DNA of 64,000 nucleotides from CAVYUC01 sp963771595 (GTDB lineage Bacteria; Bacteroidota; Bacteroidia; Bacteroidales; Prolixibacteraceae), in assembly GCA_963771595.1 (NCBI GenBank), contig CAVYUC010000007.1, positions 310,001-374,000 on the forward strand, in the 5' to 3' direction. Shown piece after piece: positions 1 to 8,742 of the stretch; within the stretch, counting starts at the first letter, position 1; each line of letters begins with the position of its first letter. A model generated the notes under the pieces. That model saw only the letters and a program-made list of their open reading frames with translations, made no database searches and had not been told where the DNA came from. The translations under genes were made by a program, and so were the position numbers.

Positions 1-1020
1 GGTGTAGCACCAACTGCCGGTGCTGAGGGTTTCATCGGTCATCCACGTTTTTTCGCCTAACTTGTTCTTGCGTGATTTTTCCAAATCATCAACACTCACC
101 TCCAGCGGAAGATCGTCCTGTTTACGCACAATGACAACTTCTTTCCCTTCTTTCGCCGCCTCATTCAAATAATAAGCGCAGAATTTTTGGCGGTAGCTTT
201 CAGGAATTTTATCCAGCATATAATCAAACCAGATAATATCCGGCTGGTATTTATCAATTACTTCTTTCAATTTGCCAAACCAAACCTCTTCGTACCATTG
301 TTCTGCCGGAATATTTCCGTACAGGTAATTCAGCTCCGGATCGTTGATTGTTGGCGGCGTTCCCGGAAACAGTGGATAATGGCTGTCGTTAAAAGCGCCG
401 CCCGGATTATCTTTATGGTTTTCAATTTCTTCCTGCTCTTTCCCCTTGTAACGCTGCAGGTTTTTAGCGTGATGAAAAGTGGTAATCAGTTTCATGTCAT
501 TTTTTCTGATGGCTTTTTCAAGCTCGCCTAAAATATCGCGGTGCGGTCCTTTATCCATGGTATTCCATGGAGTTACATCACTGTCCCACATTGAAAATCC
601 GTCGTGGTGCTCGGCCACTGGTCCGGCAAATCGGGCACCTGCTTTTTCAAAAAGGGCAGCCCATTCATCGGCATTAAAATTTTCTGCTTTAAACAGGGGA
701 ACAAAATCGTGGTAACCAAATTCGGCTGGTGTTCCGTACGTTTCGATATGGTGTTTGTTTTCAGGGCTACCCGGAATGTGCATGTTCCGCGGATACCACT
801 CATTTCCAAAAGCCGGCACGGAGTATATTCCCCAATGAAAATATATCCCAAATTTTGCATCCTGAAACCAATCGGGTTGTTCATTATATTTTGAAAGCGA
901 TTCCCAGTTTGGCTCATACTTTGGCTCACCGGCTGCGTCACTGTTTGCTTTTTTCCCAGTGGCAGTGCAACCCGCAAAAAATGCGGCAATAATCAATACG
1001 AACAGAATTTTGCTTTTCAT
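1..1020 (-). CDS. Alpha-L-fucosidase, GH29, lipoprotein (3' end outside window)
   Basis: Secreted exo-glycosidase predicted to release terminal L-fucose from glycans. The reading frame is open for 340 codons from the ATG at 1020 to the window edge, so the C-terminus is missing. It begins with a lipoprotein signal (hydrophobic stretch, then AGC with the acceptor Cys18), which suggests a membrane-anchored enzyme facing the periplasm or outside. GH29 landmarks are clear: FHWGIYSVPAFGNEWY at about 61-76, HHDGFSMWDS at 138-147, and WFDYMLD at about 264-270, where the family's catalytic nucleophile Asp normally lies. It starts 23 bases after the mutarotase stop and is the last visible gene of the minus-strand operon that also encodes an L-fucose permease. 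GH29 members also act on related L-sugars, so L-galactose linkages remain possible. Confidence 0.9.
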   Translation of the reverse strand, partial: MKSKILFVLIIAAFFAGCTATGKKANSDAAGEPKYEPNWESLSKYNEQPDWFQDAKFGIYFHWGIYSVPAFGNEWYPRNMHIPGSPENKHHIETYGTPAEFGYHDFVPLFKAENFNADEWAALFEKAGARFAGPVAEHHDGFSMWDSDVTPWNTMDKGPHRDILGELEKAIRKNDMKLITTFHHAKNLQRYKGKEQEEIENHKDNPGGAFNDSHYPLFPGTPPTINDPELNYLYGNIPAEQWYEEVWFGKLKEVIDKYQPDIIWFDYMLDKIPESYRQKFCAYYLNEAAKEGKEVVIVRKQDDLPLEVSVDDLEKSRKNKLGEKTWMTDETLSTGSWCYT

Positions 1021-1043
1021 TATTTATCCGGTTGTTTTAGTAT

Positions 1044-1391
1044 TCAATCCATTTTATAAATGCGTTCCATCAGTTGCCACTTTTCATCGGCTGTAGCTTC
1101 AGCAGAAGTTTTCTGAAACTGCGAAACATACCCCTCCCATTCTGCCTGACGCGGTTTTTGCGCCAGTTCCTTCATTGCTTTATCATGGTTAAAATCAGTC
1201 ACAGTATCCATAATCATAAACAACTGATTACCCAGAATATAGATTTCCATATCCACAATACCCACTTCTTTCATTCCCTGCGAAATTTCGGGCCAGGTGT
1301 TTCCCGGTGCATGAACTTTTTTATATTCTTCGATTAAACGGGGATCATTTTCCAGTTTCAGGGCTTTGCAATAACGATTGAATTCAGGCAT
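1044..1391 (-). CDS. L-rhamnose/L-fucose mutarotase family protein
   Basis: Small 115-residue protein of the L-rhamnose mutarotase (RhaM/RhaU) family. These enzymes interconvert the alpha and beta anomers of a deoxysugar. The start at MPEFNRYCKAL is chosen because it matches the family's short N-terminus and leaves 11 bases after the permease stop; a longer open frame upstream would overlap the permease. Recognisable family segments are the YCKALKL strand near the start, EYKKVHAPGNTWPEI, GIVDMEIYILGNQLFMIMD and the terminal WQLMERIYKMD. Its position between a fucose permease and a fucosidase argues that the substrate is L-fucose or a close L-sugar rather than rhamnose. That assignment is inference. 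Confidence 0.85.
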   Translation of the reverse strand: MPEFNRYCKALKLENDPRLIEEYKKVHAPGNTWPEISQGMKEVGIVDMEIYILGNQLFMIMDTVTDFNHDKAMKELAQKPRQAEWEGYVSQFQKTSAEATADEKWQLMERIYKMD

Positions 1392-1402
1392 AACAAGTAT
1401 TT

Positions 1403-2709
1403 TTAAGTTTGAAGATTCGGATAAACTTTTAATGTACGGTAACCATAAATTGCGATTACTACAAAACAGATAAAAGGAAGTATAAACGAGAAATTTACAG
1501 CAGGCAGCCATCCTATCCTTCCCTGGTCGATAATCACCCCCTGCAGTGGCGGCATTAATGCTCCGCCAACAATTGCCATTACAAGGCCGGCCGCACCAAT
1601 GGTTGCATCATCGCCCAGCCGTTCAAGTGCTATTCCGTAAATTGTGGGAAACATCAGCGACATGAATGCAGAGGTGGCAATCAGCAAATACAATCCAGCC
1701 ATTCCCTGGATTAGAATAACACCCGTTGTTGTCAGCATTCCGCCAACAGCAAACAGTGTCAGCATAAAACGCGGATTTAAATATTTCATCAACAAGGTAC
1801 TGATAAACCGGCTGGAAAGGAAAATAACCATTGCCACAATATTGTAGTTTTGCGCTGTGGCTTTGTCAATTCCAAGGTTTTCAGCGTAATGAATAATGAA
1901 TGTCCAGCACATAATTTGCGCACCCACGTAAAACATTTGCGCAACTACTCCTTCCCGGTATTTTACATTCCGAAACAGCCTTCTAAATGTGTCTGCCGTT
2001 TTAATGGTGTGATTGGCATTTTCGCGTTTTGGCATTCGTGAAAGTGCAATAATTACAAACATTACAATGACCACAAAACCAAGTATTACGTAAGGATTCC
2101 GGATTACCCCCAAATCGTGTGTGCGGATGCCGGCCTTTTGAGAAGCATCGAGGGTTGAAAAAATTAAATTGCCGGCTGCATCTCTTTTGTCGCTTTCGAG
2201 AGCTGTTAAAATAAACTGTGACGCTACAAACATCCCCAGCAACGAACCCATCGGATTAAACGACTGGGCAAGATTTAACCGGCGGGTTGAAGTTTCTTCA
2301 GGTCCCATGGATAGAATGTACGGATTTGCCGTAGTTTCGAGAAATGCCAGGCCGAAAGTTAAAATATAGAGCGACAACAGAAAGAAACCAAATATCTCGA
2401 ACTGAGCTGCCGGGTAAAAAAGCAACGCTCCAACTGCATATAAAGCAAGCCCCACCAAAATTCCGGATTTATAGCTGTATCTTTTTACAAACAGCGCTGC
2501 CGGAATGGCCATGGTACCATATCCGCCATAAAATGCAAACTGAATCAGTGCAGCTTTTGCATTCGAAATTTCCATCACGGTTCGAAATGCTGCAACCATC
2601 GGATTGGTAATGTCATTGGCAAATCCCCATAAGGGCAAACAGACTTGTAATTATAATGAAGGGAAACAACATCCCCTTCGGAACTACATGCTTTTTTCTT
2701 ATTGTTCAT
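1403..2709 (-). CDS. fucP: L-fucose:H+ symporter-type MFS permease, frameshifted near N-terminus
   Basis: Inner-membrane sugar:proton symporter of the FucP branch of the major facilitator superfamily, with about 12 hydrophobic segments. The signature WGFANDITNPMV lies at the start of the intact 3' frame and FLETTANPYI follows further on. The frame from about 2638 to 1403 is open, but the conserved N-terminus is split. The ATG at 2709 begins MNNKKK, then a six-A run shifts frame, then VVPKGMLFPFIIITSLFAL reads in another frame, and a second one-base slip near 2629-2636 returns to WGFAND. Removing one base at each place gives a normal FucP N-terminus. Without corrections only a TTG start at 2638 is available, which would lose most of helix 1. 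The gene follows manC by about 55 bases in one operon. Either two consensus errors or a recently broken gene fits. Confidence 0.8.
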
Positions 2710-2764
2710 AAATATCCGGTTAAATTTAAGTTGGTTGGTGAATATCATCGAAAGTTGGTTGGTT

Positions 2765-3846
2765 TTACAAATATTTCGTTTTAGCTTCTGCGTTTAGCTG
2801 CTCAACAATTTTTTTAACATCTTCTGCATTTGAACGTTTGCAAACAAGCGTAGCATTTCCTTCCTGAACCACTACCACATCGTCGAGTCCAACCACTGCG
2901 ACCAATCCGTTTTCAGAATAAACATATGAATTTTTGGAATCCAGAAAAATCGCTTCACCGGTTTGCGCATTTTCCGATGCGCATCCTTTTTATCCACCTG
3001 GTAAACAGATTCCCAGCTTCCCAAATCATTCCAGTCGAAATTACCTTCCACAAGATAGATATTATCCGCATGTTCCATAATTCCGTAATCCACTGAAATA
3101 CTTTTTACTGCGCGGTAAATGGTATCAAGTGTTTGTTCAAACGAAGGATTTCCCAAATCAGCCTGAATTTTTCTCAAATCGGTGTACAAATCCGGAGCGA
3201 ATTTTTCAACGGCTCCCAGAAATACAGAAATCTTAAAAATGAACAAACCGCTGTTCCAGTAAAAACCACCCTCCTGCAAATAGTTCGTTGCAGTTGGCTC
3301 GTCCGGTTTTTCAACAAACCGCTCCACTTTAAAACCGCGGATTTTTTCGTTTCCCGTAATTTCTTCTGCTATTTTAACATATCCGTAACCCGTTGCCGGA
3401 TAAGCAGGCGTAATTCCGATGGTGACAATCCCATCTTTTTCGTCCGCAATTTTTGCGGCAGCCAGTACTGTTTCGCTAAATAAAACTTCATTCGTAATTA
3501 AATGGTCCGACGGCGAAACCACCATAATTCCATCCGGATTTTCCTTTTCGGCAAACATTGCTGCCAGCCCAATGCAGGGAAGCGTATTTTTTCCCACCGG
3601 TTCGTAAATCAGATTTTCTTTTGGCAACTGCGGGGTTTGTGCCTCCAAAACCGCTGCCTGATTTTTATTGGAAACGATGTAAATATTTTTGTCATCGGTA
3701 AAAGTTTCGAAGCGTTTTATGGTAGCCTGCAACAGCGACTCACTGCCAAATAAATTGAGGTATTGCTTTGGTTTAGCTACGCGGCTGCGGGGCCAGAAAC
3801 TTGTTCCCGAACCTCCTGCCATAATCAATGTATATATTTTCTCCAT
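2765..3846 (-). CDS. manC: Mannose-1-phosphate guanylyltransferase, frameshifted near C-terminus
   Basis: Makes GDP-mannose from mannose-1-phosphate and GTP. The start MEKIYTLIMAGG at 3846 is preferred over an upstream in-frame ATG because the family begins right at the nucleotide-binding motif. Landmarks are MAGGSGTSFWPRSR near residues 8-21, SPSDHLI, the VERFVEKPDEPTA segment and FYWNSGLF. The first frame reads to an early stop at 2872 with an unrelated tail. A one-base slip at the A run near 2970-2973 restores AQTGEAIFLDSKNSYVYSENG and VVGLDDVVVVQEGNATLVC, which is a typical ManC end, with the stop at 2765-2767. Here one base is missing (or two are extra). GDP-mannose is the substrate of the epimerase encoded two genes upstream, so the operon is biochemically coherent. 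Confidence 0.85.
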
Positions 3847-4031
3847 TCGTTTTGGTTTTAAAGCCCCTTTCCATCTCCACAAAAGAAGGCGAAATCAGGC
3901 CTGTTAAAATTGCTTTAGTGTAAAAAAACGAAATTATTTTCAAACCTGAATTATTAAACTCATTTACTTTTCAGCCTGTTTAATATCATGGGTTGAGAAA
4001 ATCCCTCATTGCCCCAAAATTTAAAAACTGC

Positions 4032-5169
4032 TTAGTACCTCACCTTAATTTTGATCGTTCCTTCTGCCTTTTCTTCTGAAGGAAAGACAATATAACCGCC
4101 GCCGCTTCCAGAAGTGATGGCCCCTGAATATTTTGAGAAATAATTTTTTTGCATCTCCTCCATAACCCAGCTGGGAACTGTGTTTGGCAGCATCTCACTC
4201 CAGGCCAAAAAAGTTTCCTTCATGGATTCGCCCAACAGTTCTTACATCTTTTTTTAATATCGCTGTATAACATTTTTCACCCGACTGAGCCAGCTTCTTT
4301 ACCACCTCCGGCGCCAGATTTTTTTTCTGCAGCGGGTTGTATCCCTCGGGCCGGGGTTGCAGCGGAACAAAATTCAACACTTCTGAAAGCCAGTTGCAGA
4401 TTTCTGCATCAGCAGTATTTTTGATTTTTGAGGGCCAGAATCTCCCGTTATAATCAAGTCGCGAAATTCCGGGAACCAGCAAACCAATATGATCCTGCGA
4501 ACCGGAAACATAATCGGAACCGGGTGGATTTTCGGCACCAAAAAGAAGCTGTGCGTTTCGTATTGGATCGCCTTCCGGAATCTGCCCGTTCCACAGTTCA
4601 ATTCCCACTTTGCGTGAACTTGTAGCCATTCCCGAGCGATCGTTAAAATCGATGGAGGGCCAGATTTGAGCTACCACAACCGAACCGGGATAAACTTCGG
4701 AAACCCATGGCTGATCGATCCAGCCACCGGCCAGGCAAACCCTGTACGGAAATTTCAAATCTTTTTTCGATGAAGAACTTGAACGGGCTGGCAATCCTTT
4801 CCCGGGTATTCGATCCAAAACAATCAATTCAACCTCATTTTGTTCACAAAGCTGTTTTTTTTCAGGAGTAAAACCATCATGATTAACCACAAAAATATCT
4901 GGTTTCAATGCCTTCATATCACTCTCAAAATCGAGCATTCCCATTCCGGAAGCAACATTTGCCTTTTCAACATACCGGATTGCACCCACCATATATTTTC
5001 GTTCTTCCTGCGAAAAATAAGGTGCCTTTCCTTTTAATTGTTTTAAATTTTCATCCTGCCCCACATAAACATGCAGTTTTCCGAATTGTGCTGCGGTTTT
5101 AAAAAATTCAATATGTCCGGCATGCAACAAATCAAAGCAGCCGCTTACCATCACTGTTTTTTCCTTCAT
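4032..5169 (-). CDS. Nucleotidyltransferase-GHMP kinase fusion, frameshifted near C-terminus
   Basis: Two-domain protein of about 380 residues. Residues 1-130 are a HxGH-type nucleotidyltransferase: GCFDLLHAGHIEFF with HAGH at 16-19, and a serine-rich ARSSSSSK segment where this fold has its second nucleotide motif. The rest resembles GHMP sugar kinases: FPYRVCLAGGWIDQPWVS, the phosphate-loop-like SGMATSSRKVG, SGSQDHIGL with the expected QD pair, and a C-terminal SGSGGGYIVF. Frame 1 ends at 4195 with a spurious tail. Dropping one base near 4241-4245 joins it to ELLGESMKETFLAWSEML and runs to the stop at 4032. The epimerase gene ends 25 bases upstream and manC follows. The fusion suggests one protein that phosphorylates a sugar and then activates it with a nucleotide. 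The sugar and the nucleotide are not known from sequence. Confidence 0.75.
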
Positions 5170-5194
5170 TCAGTATTCAGTCTCTTTAATCAGG

Positions 5195-6175
5195 CTAAAA
5201 GCGGTTTGTATTGTTTACCATTTGTTCTTTTATCCAGTCGTAGGTTTTTTTCATACCATCCTTAAGCGGATATGAAGGTGCCCAATTCAGATATTGTTTT
5301 ATCAGTGTATTGTCGCTGTTTCGTCCACGCACACCTTTGGGCGCATTCAAATCGTAGGTTCGTTTCAATTTAAATCCGGCAATGTTTTCAACAATATCCA
5401 CCAGTTGGTTAATGGAAACCATTTCGTCGCTGCCCAGGTTAATTGGTTCTTCAATATCGCTGTACATGATCTTAAGGATTCCTTCCACACATTCGTCGAT
5501 ATACATAAACGAACGGGTTTGTTCACCGTCTCCCCAGATATTAATTTCATCTTTCCCGTACAATTCCCCTTCAATTACTTTCCGGCACATGGCAGCCGGT
5601 GCTTTTTCGCGCCCGCCATCGAAGGTTCCAAACGGACCGTAAACATTGTGAAACCGGGCCACCCGGGCAATCAATCCATAATCTTCCATAAAATGGCGGC
5701 ACATTCTTTCCGAAAAAAGCTTTTCCCAGCCATACCCGTCTTCTGCCAAAGCCGGATAAGCATCTGCTTCTTTCAATCCCGGGTTATCCACATCTGTTTG
5801 TTTTTCGCCGTTGTATACACATGCCGATGAAGCATAAAAAAAACGGGTAACTCCCAAATCGCGGGCTGCCATTAACAAGTGGGTGTTTATCAAAACACTG
5901 AGCATACAATCAGCCTTGTGTGTTTCAATAAAACCCATTCCACCCATATCGGCAGCCAGATTAAAAACCTGGTTGAACCCGTTGAGGGCCGTGTAACAAT
6001 TTTCGCGGAGCGTTAAATCGAGCACCAGGTTATCCACATCGTTGTGCACCTGGTACCATTCTGTAATTGGTTTTTTATCCACTGCGCGTACATGGTGTCC
6101 CATATCTGCCAGTTTCCGGGCAAGATGGCCGCCTATAAAACCGCCTGCTCCTGCCACTACAATTCTGCTTTTCAT
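5195..6175 (-). CDS. GDP-mannose 3,5-epimerase-like NAD-dependent epimerase
   Basis: Extended short-chain dehydrogenase/reductase of 326 residues. The NAD-binding loop is GAGGFIGG at 9-16. The segment NLAADMGGMGFI at 72-83, Cys119 in SSACVY and the catalytic pair Tyr148/Lys152 in YGWEK match the plant-type GDP-mannose 3,5-epimerase family, which converts GDP-mannose to GDP-L-galactose and GDP-L-gulose. The HNVYGPFGTFDGGREKAPAA stretch is also typical. It is the first gene of the six-gene minus-strand operon and would use the GDP-mannose made by ManC. Related NAD epimerases from polysaccharide clusters may use other nucleotide sugars, so the exact product is inferred from family resemblance and neighbours. 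Confidence 0.85.
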   Translation of the reverse strand: MKSRIVVAGAGGFIGGHLARKLADMGHHVRAVDKKPITEWYQVHNDVDNLVLDLTLRENCYTALNGFNQVFNLAADMGGMGFIETHKADCMLSVLINTHLLMAARDLGVTRFFYASSACVYNGEKQTDVDNPGLKEADAYPALAEDGYGWEKLFSERMCRHFMEDYGLIARVARFHNVYGPFGTFDGGREKAPAAMCRKVIEGELYGKDEINIWGDGEQTRSFMYIDECVEGILKIMYSDIEEPINLGSDEMVSINQLVDIVENIAGFKLKRTYDLNAPKGVRGRNSDNTLIKQYLNWAPSYPLKDGMKKTYDWIKEQMVNNTNRF

Positions 6176-6506
6176 ATACTTGATTTATTTAATTTATATT
6201 ATCGCAAGAACTTAGTTTGAAGGTGTTTTCACCTTCAGAAATTTTTATTCCTGCACATGAATTTTAAGTTTCCAACTTTTCACACAAATATGAAGAAACT
6301 TTTTAAGCCATGCAACCTGCTTCAACTTTAGCATTAACTTTAAAATATACATACTAAAAATTTTTATGAGCAAGTTTTAAAACCCGAAACAAACCAGTAA
6401 TTGCAGTTGTTAAATTAAAGTAATTAACTTTTACAGATGATTTTATGATTAAGTATGGATAACAACAAAAATCAACTTATACAATCCACAGGGATGTTTA
6501 TTAAAC
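6176..6506. other. Divergent intergenic region between epimerase operon and kinase
   Basis: About 330 AT-rich bases between the divergent epimerase operon and histidine kinase gene, so it should hold both promoters. The only distinct structure is a hairpin at 6219-6236 (GAAGGTG, loop TTTT, CACCTTC). It lies about 40 bases upstream of the epimerase ATG, so it would fold in that operon's leader. It has no clear U tract in the minus direction. I could not pick a convincing promoter pair here. Confidence 0.5.
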
Positions 6507-8063
6507 ATGAAAAAAAATCCTGAAATAAGTCCTGAAAAAGATAATCATTTAAAAAACCGATGGCTATCAGGCACAGAAATAAGTGATGAAACAGAATTGT
6601 TCTGCCGAAATATTACGGATAATACCCCTGTTAAAATATGGATTACCAATTCGGAAGGCTTGTGCATTTATTTAAACAAACGCTGGTATGATTTTACCGG
6701 CCAAAATCCCGATGAAGCCCTTGACTTTGGCTGGTTGGAAGTAGTACATCCTGAAGATAAAAAACAGGCCACGGAATTGTTTCTGGATGCAAACAGTAAA
6801 AAAATTCCCTTTCTGGCCGATTACCGGCTGAAAAATAAAAACGGGGAATATAAATGGCACCAGAATTCGGGGCAGCCAACATTTCATCACGGCAAATTTG
6901 ATGGTTTTATTGGTGTTTCATTTGATATTGATGATCGGAAAAAAGCAGAAGAATCGCTGCGCCAAAGCGAAGCCTGGTATAAAACCTATTCGGAAGCCAT
7001 GCCTCAAATGGCTTTTATTGCCGATGCCGAGGGAAATATAATTCACTACAACCAACGCTTGTACAACTATGTTGCGGGCATACAAAATACCGAAGGCTGG
7101 GGCTGGAAAGATAAACCTATTCACCACCCTGCCGATTTGGAACGCACCATAAAAAGATGGACTCATTCGCTGAAAACCGGCGAATCATATGAAATTGAAT
7201 ACCGGCTGCGCCGCCACGACGGAGAATACCGGTGGCATCTGGGACGGGCAATGCCGGTAACCGGCAACAATGGAAAAATTGAACATTGGATTGGTACAAA
7301 TACCGACATCCACGAACAGAAAACAAACGAAACCAGCCTTGAAAAAGCGAATGCAAGTTTGCAAAGCAAAAACCAAAAACTAAAAAAAGCACGAAAGTTG
7401 CGCAAAAGTCTGTTGTACATTATTGCCCACGATTTAAGAAACCCACTTGCGAATATGTTCCTTACACTCGATATTCTTAATGCTGTGGAAGACCCGAAGG
7501 ACCGGGAAATACTGCTTACCAACCTGCGAAAAATGGTCGTTCAGCAGGAAAAAGTAATTGATGGATTATCAGAAATTGTTCAGGTACAAACTTTCGAAAA
7601 AGCACAGTTCACAGAAATAAACCTGCAGAAAGTTACCGACGAAATTACCGGTGAATTTCAGCATTCCCTTCAGGAACTAAATGGCGAAGTAGTTTATGAT
7701 TTCAGCAAACTTCCGATAATCATTTATGTGGAAAGCTTTATTTCCAGCATCCTCAAAAACCTGATTTCCAACGCTATTAAATACCGCCACGAAAACCGGC
7801 CGCCCAAAATTAAAATTACAAGTGAAAAGGTTGGCGAATTTGCATTGATTTCGATAAAAGATAATGGAACCGGCATGGATCTGGAAAAGCACCGGAAAGA
7901 ACTTTTTCAACCTTTTCAGCGGTTTACAGAACACGAAGAAGGAACCGGAATTGGACTTTACATTGTTAAAAACCTGATTGAAGGAAATGGCGGAAAAATT
8001 GAAATTGATAGTGAACCTGGCGCTGGTACTACTTTTTTGTGTTACTTTAAGGAATATAACTAA
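6507..8063 (+). CDS. PAS/PAC sensor histidine kinase (soluble)
   Basis: Histidine kinase of 518 residues without transmembrane segments, so it probably senses a cytoplasmic signal. It has two PAS/PAC units, about residues 35-150 and 155-275; each ends in a conserved core (GFIGVSFDIDDRKKAEE and HWIGTNTDIHEQ). A short coiled coil leads into the dimerisation helix with the phosphoacceptor His in AHDLRNPL. The ATPase domain shows the N box NLISNAIKY, G1 DNGTGMD and G2 GTGIGLYIVK. No response regulator gene is adjacent, so it is an orphan kinase here. The CBM9-like gene starts 13 bases after its stop and may be co-transcribed. Confidence 0.9.
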   Translation: MKKNPEISPEKDNHLKNRWLSGTEISDETELFCRNITDNTPVKIWITNSEGLCIYLNKRWYDFTGQNPDEALDFGWLEVVHPEDKKQATELFLDANSKKIPFLADYRLKNKNGEYKWHQNSGQPTFHHGKFDGFIGVSFDIDDRKKAEESLRQSEAWYKTYSEAMPQMAFIADAEGNIIHYNQRLYNYVAGIQNTEGWGWKDKPIHHPADLERTIKRWTHSLKTGESYEIEYRLRRHDGEYRWHLGRAMPVTGNNGKIEHWIGTNTDIHEQKTNETSLEKANASLQSKNQKLKKARKLRKSLLYIIAHDLRNPLANMFLTLDILNAVEDPKDREILLTNLRKMVVQQEKVIDGLSEIVQVQTFEKAQFTEINLQKVTDEITGEFQHSLQELNGEVVYDFSKLPIIIYVESFISSILKNLISNAIKYRHENRPPKIKITSEKVGEFALISIKDNGTGMDLEKHRKELFQPFQRFTEHEEGTGIGLYIVKNLIEGNGGKIEIDSEPGAGTTFLCYFKEYN

Positions 8064-8076
8064 ACAAACTGCCGGA

Positions 8077-8724
8077 ATGAACGAACTTTTTATTAAAAAA
8101 CTGCCCCTGCCAAAATCCGGCACGCTGGGCGAAGCCGAAAGTTTACTTGAAAAACAAACCATTTCGAATTCAATACATATTTTAAACTGGAAGAAATTTC
8201 AGTACCGTCCGAATGTTAGTTTCAGAATTGCACACACCGCTAACGAAATCTGGCTGAAATACTACGTTACAGAAAAACATATTCTTGGCCTTGAAACCCG
8301 CACCAATGGAAATGTTTATAAAGACAGCTGCGTGGAGTTTTTTGTTTCTTTCGACCAAAAAAATTACTACAACTTCGAGTTTAACTGTATTGGGACAATT
8401 CACCTGGCCTACGGTGAAGGAAGAAAAAACCGCGAGTTTGTGAAACCTGAAACTGTTGAAAAAATTGAAATCAAATCTTCACTGGGAAACAAACCGTTTG
8501 AAGAAAAAACCGGAAATTTCAACTGGGAAATGATGATCCGAATTCCAAAACAATGTTTTGCATTCGATACCATAAATACGCTGGACAAATTAAAGGCGAC
8601 TGCCAATTTTTACAAATGCGGAGATGATACATCCGAACCACATTTTGTAACCTGGAACCCGGTAAAAACAGAACAACCGGATTACCACCGGCCGGAATTT
8701 TTCGGAAAAATTTGGTTTGAATAG
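8077..8724 (+). CDS. Carbohydrate-binding family 9-like protein
   Basis: Protein of 215 residues resembling the CBM9-like/DOMON-like fold used in sugar-binding modules (core ANEIWLKYYVTEK, VYKDSCVEFFVSF, NYYNFEFNCIGTIHLAYG, FNWEMMIRIP). The start MNELFIKK at 8077 is chosen because the longer open frame begins inside the kinase gene. No signal peptide is visible, which is unusual for a polysaccharide-binding module. Either it acts in the cytoplasm or it is a domain of unknown role. It is tightly spaced after the kinase and 18 bases before the AI-2E-type permease gene. Confidence 0.7.
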   Translation: MNELFIKKLPLPKSGTLGEAESLLEKQTISNSIHILNWKKFQYRPNVSFRIAHTANEIWLKYYVTEKHILGLETRTNGNVYKDSCVEFFVSFDQKNYYNFEFNCIGTIHLAYGEGRKNREFVKPETVEKIEIKSSLGNKPFEEKTGNFNWEMMIRIPKQCFAFDTINTLDKLKATANFYKCGDDTSEPHFVTWNPVKTEQPDYHRPEFFGKIWFE

Positions 8725-8742
8725 AATTTATATCATTAAACT

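Noticed and set aside
573..989. A 138-codon open frame on the minus strand
   Set aside because: It is out of phase with the alpha-L-fucosidase frame that reads continuously from 1020 to the window edge with clear GH29 motifs.
5294..5830. A 178-codon open frame on the plus strand
   Set aside because: Antisense to the epimerase gene, whose motifs are unambiguous; no family resemblance.
7677..8162. A 161-codon open frame on the minus strand
   Set aside because: Lies antisense to the kinase ATPase domain and the CBM9-like start; low-complexity translation rich in Phe and Ser.
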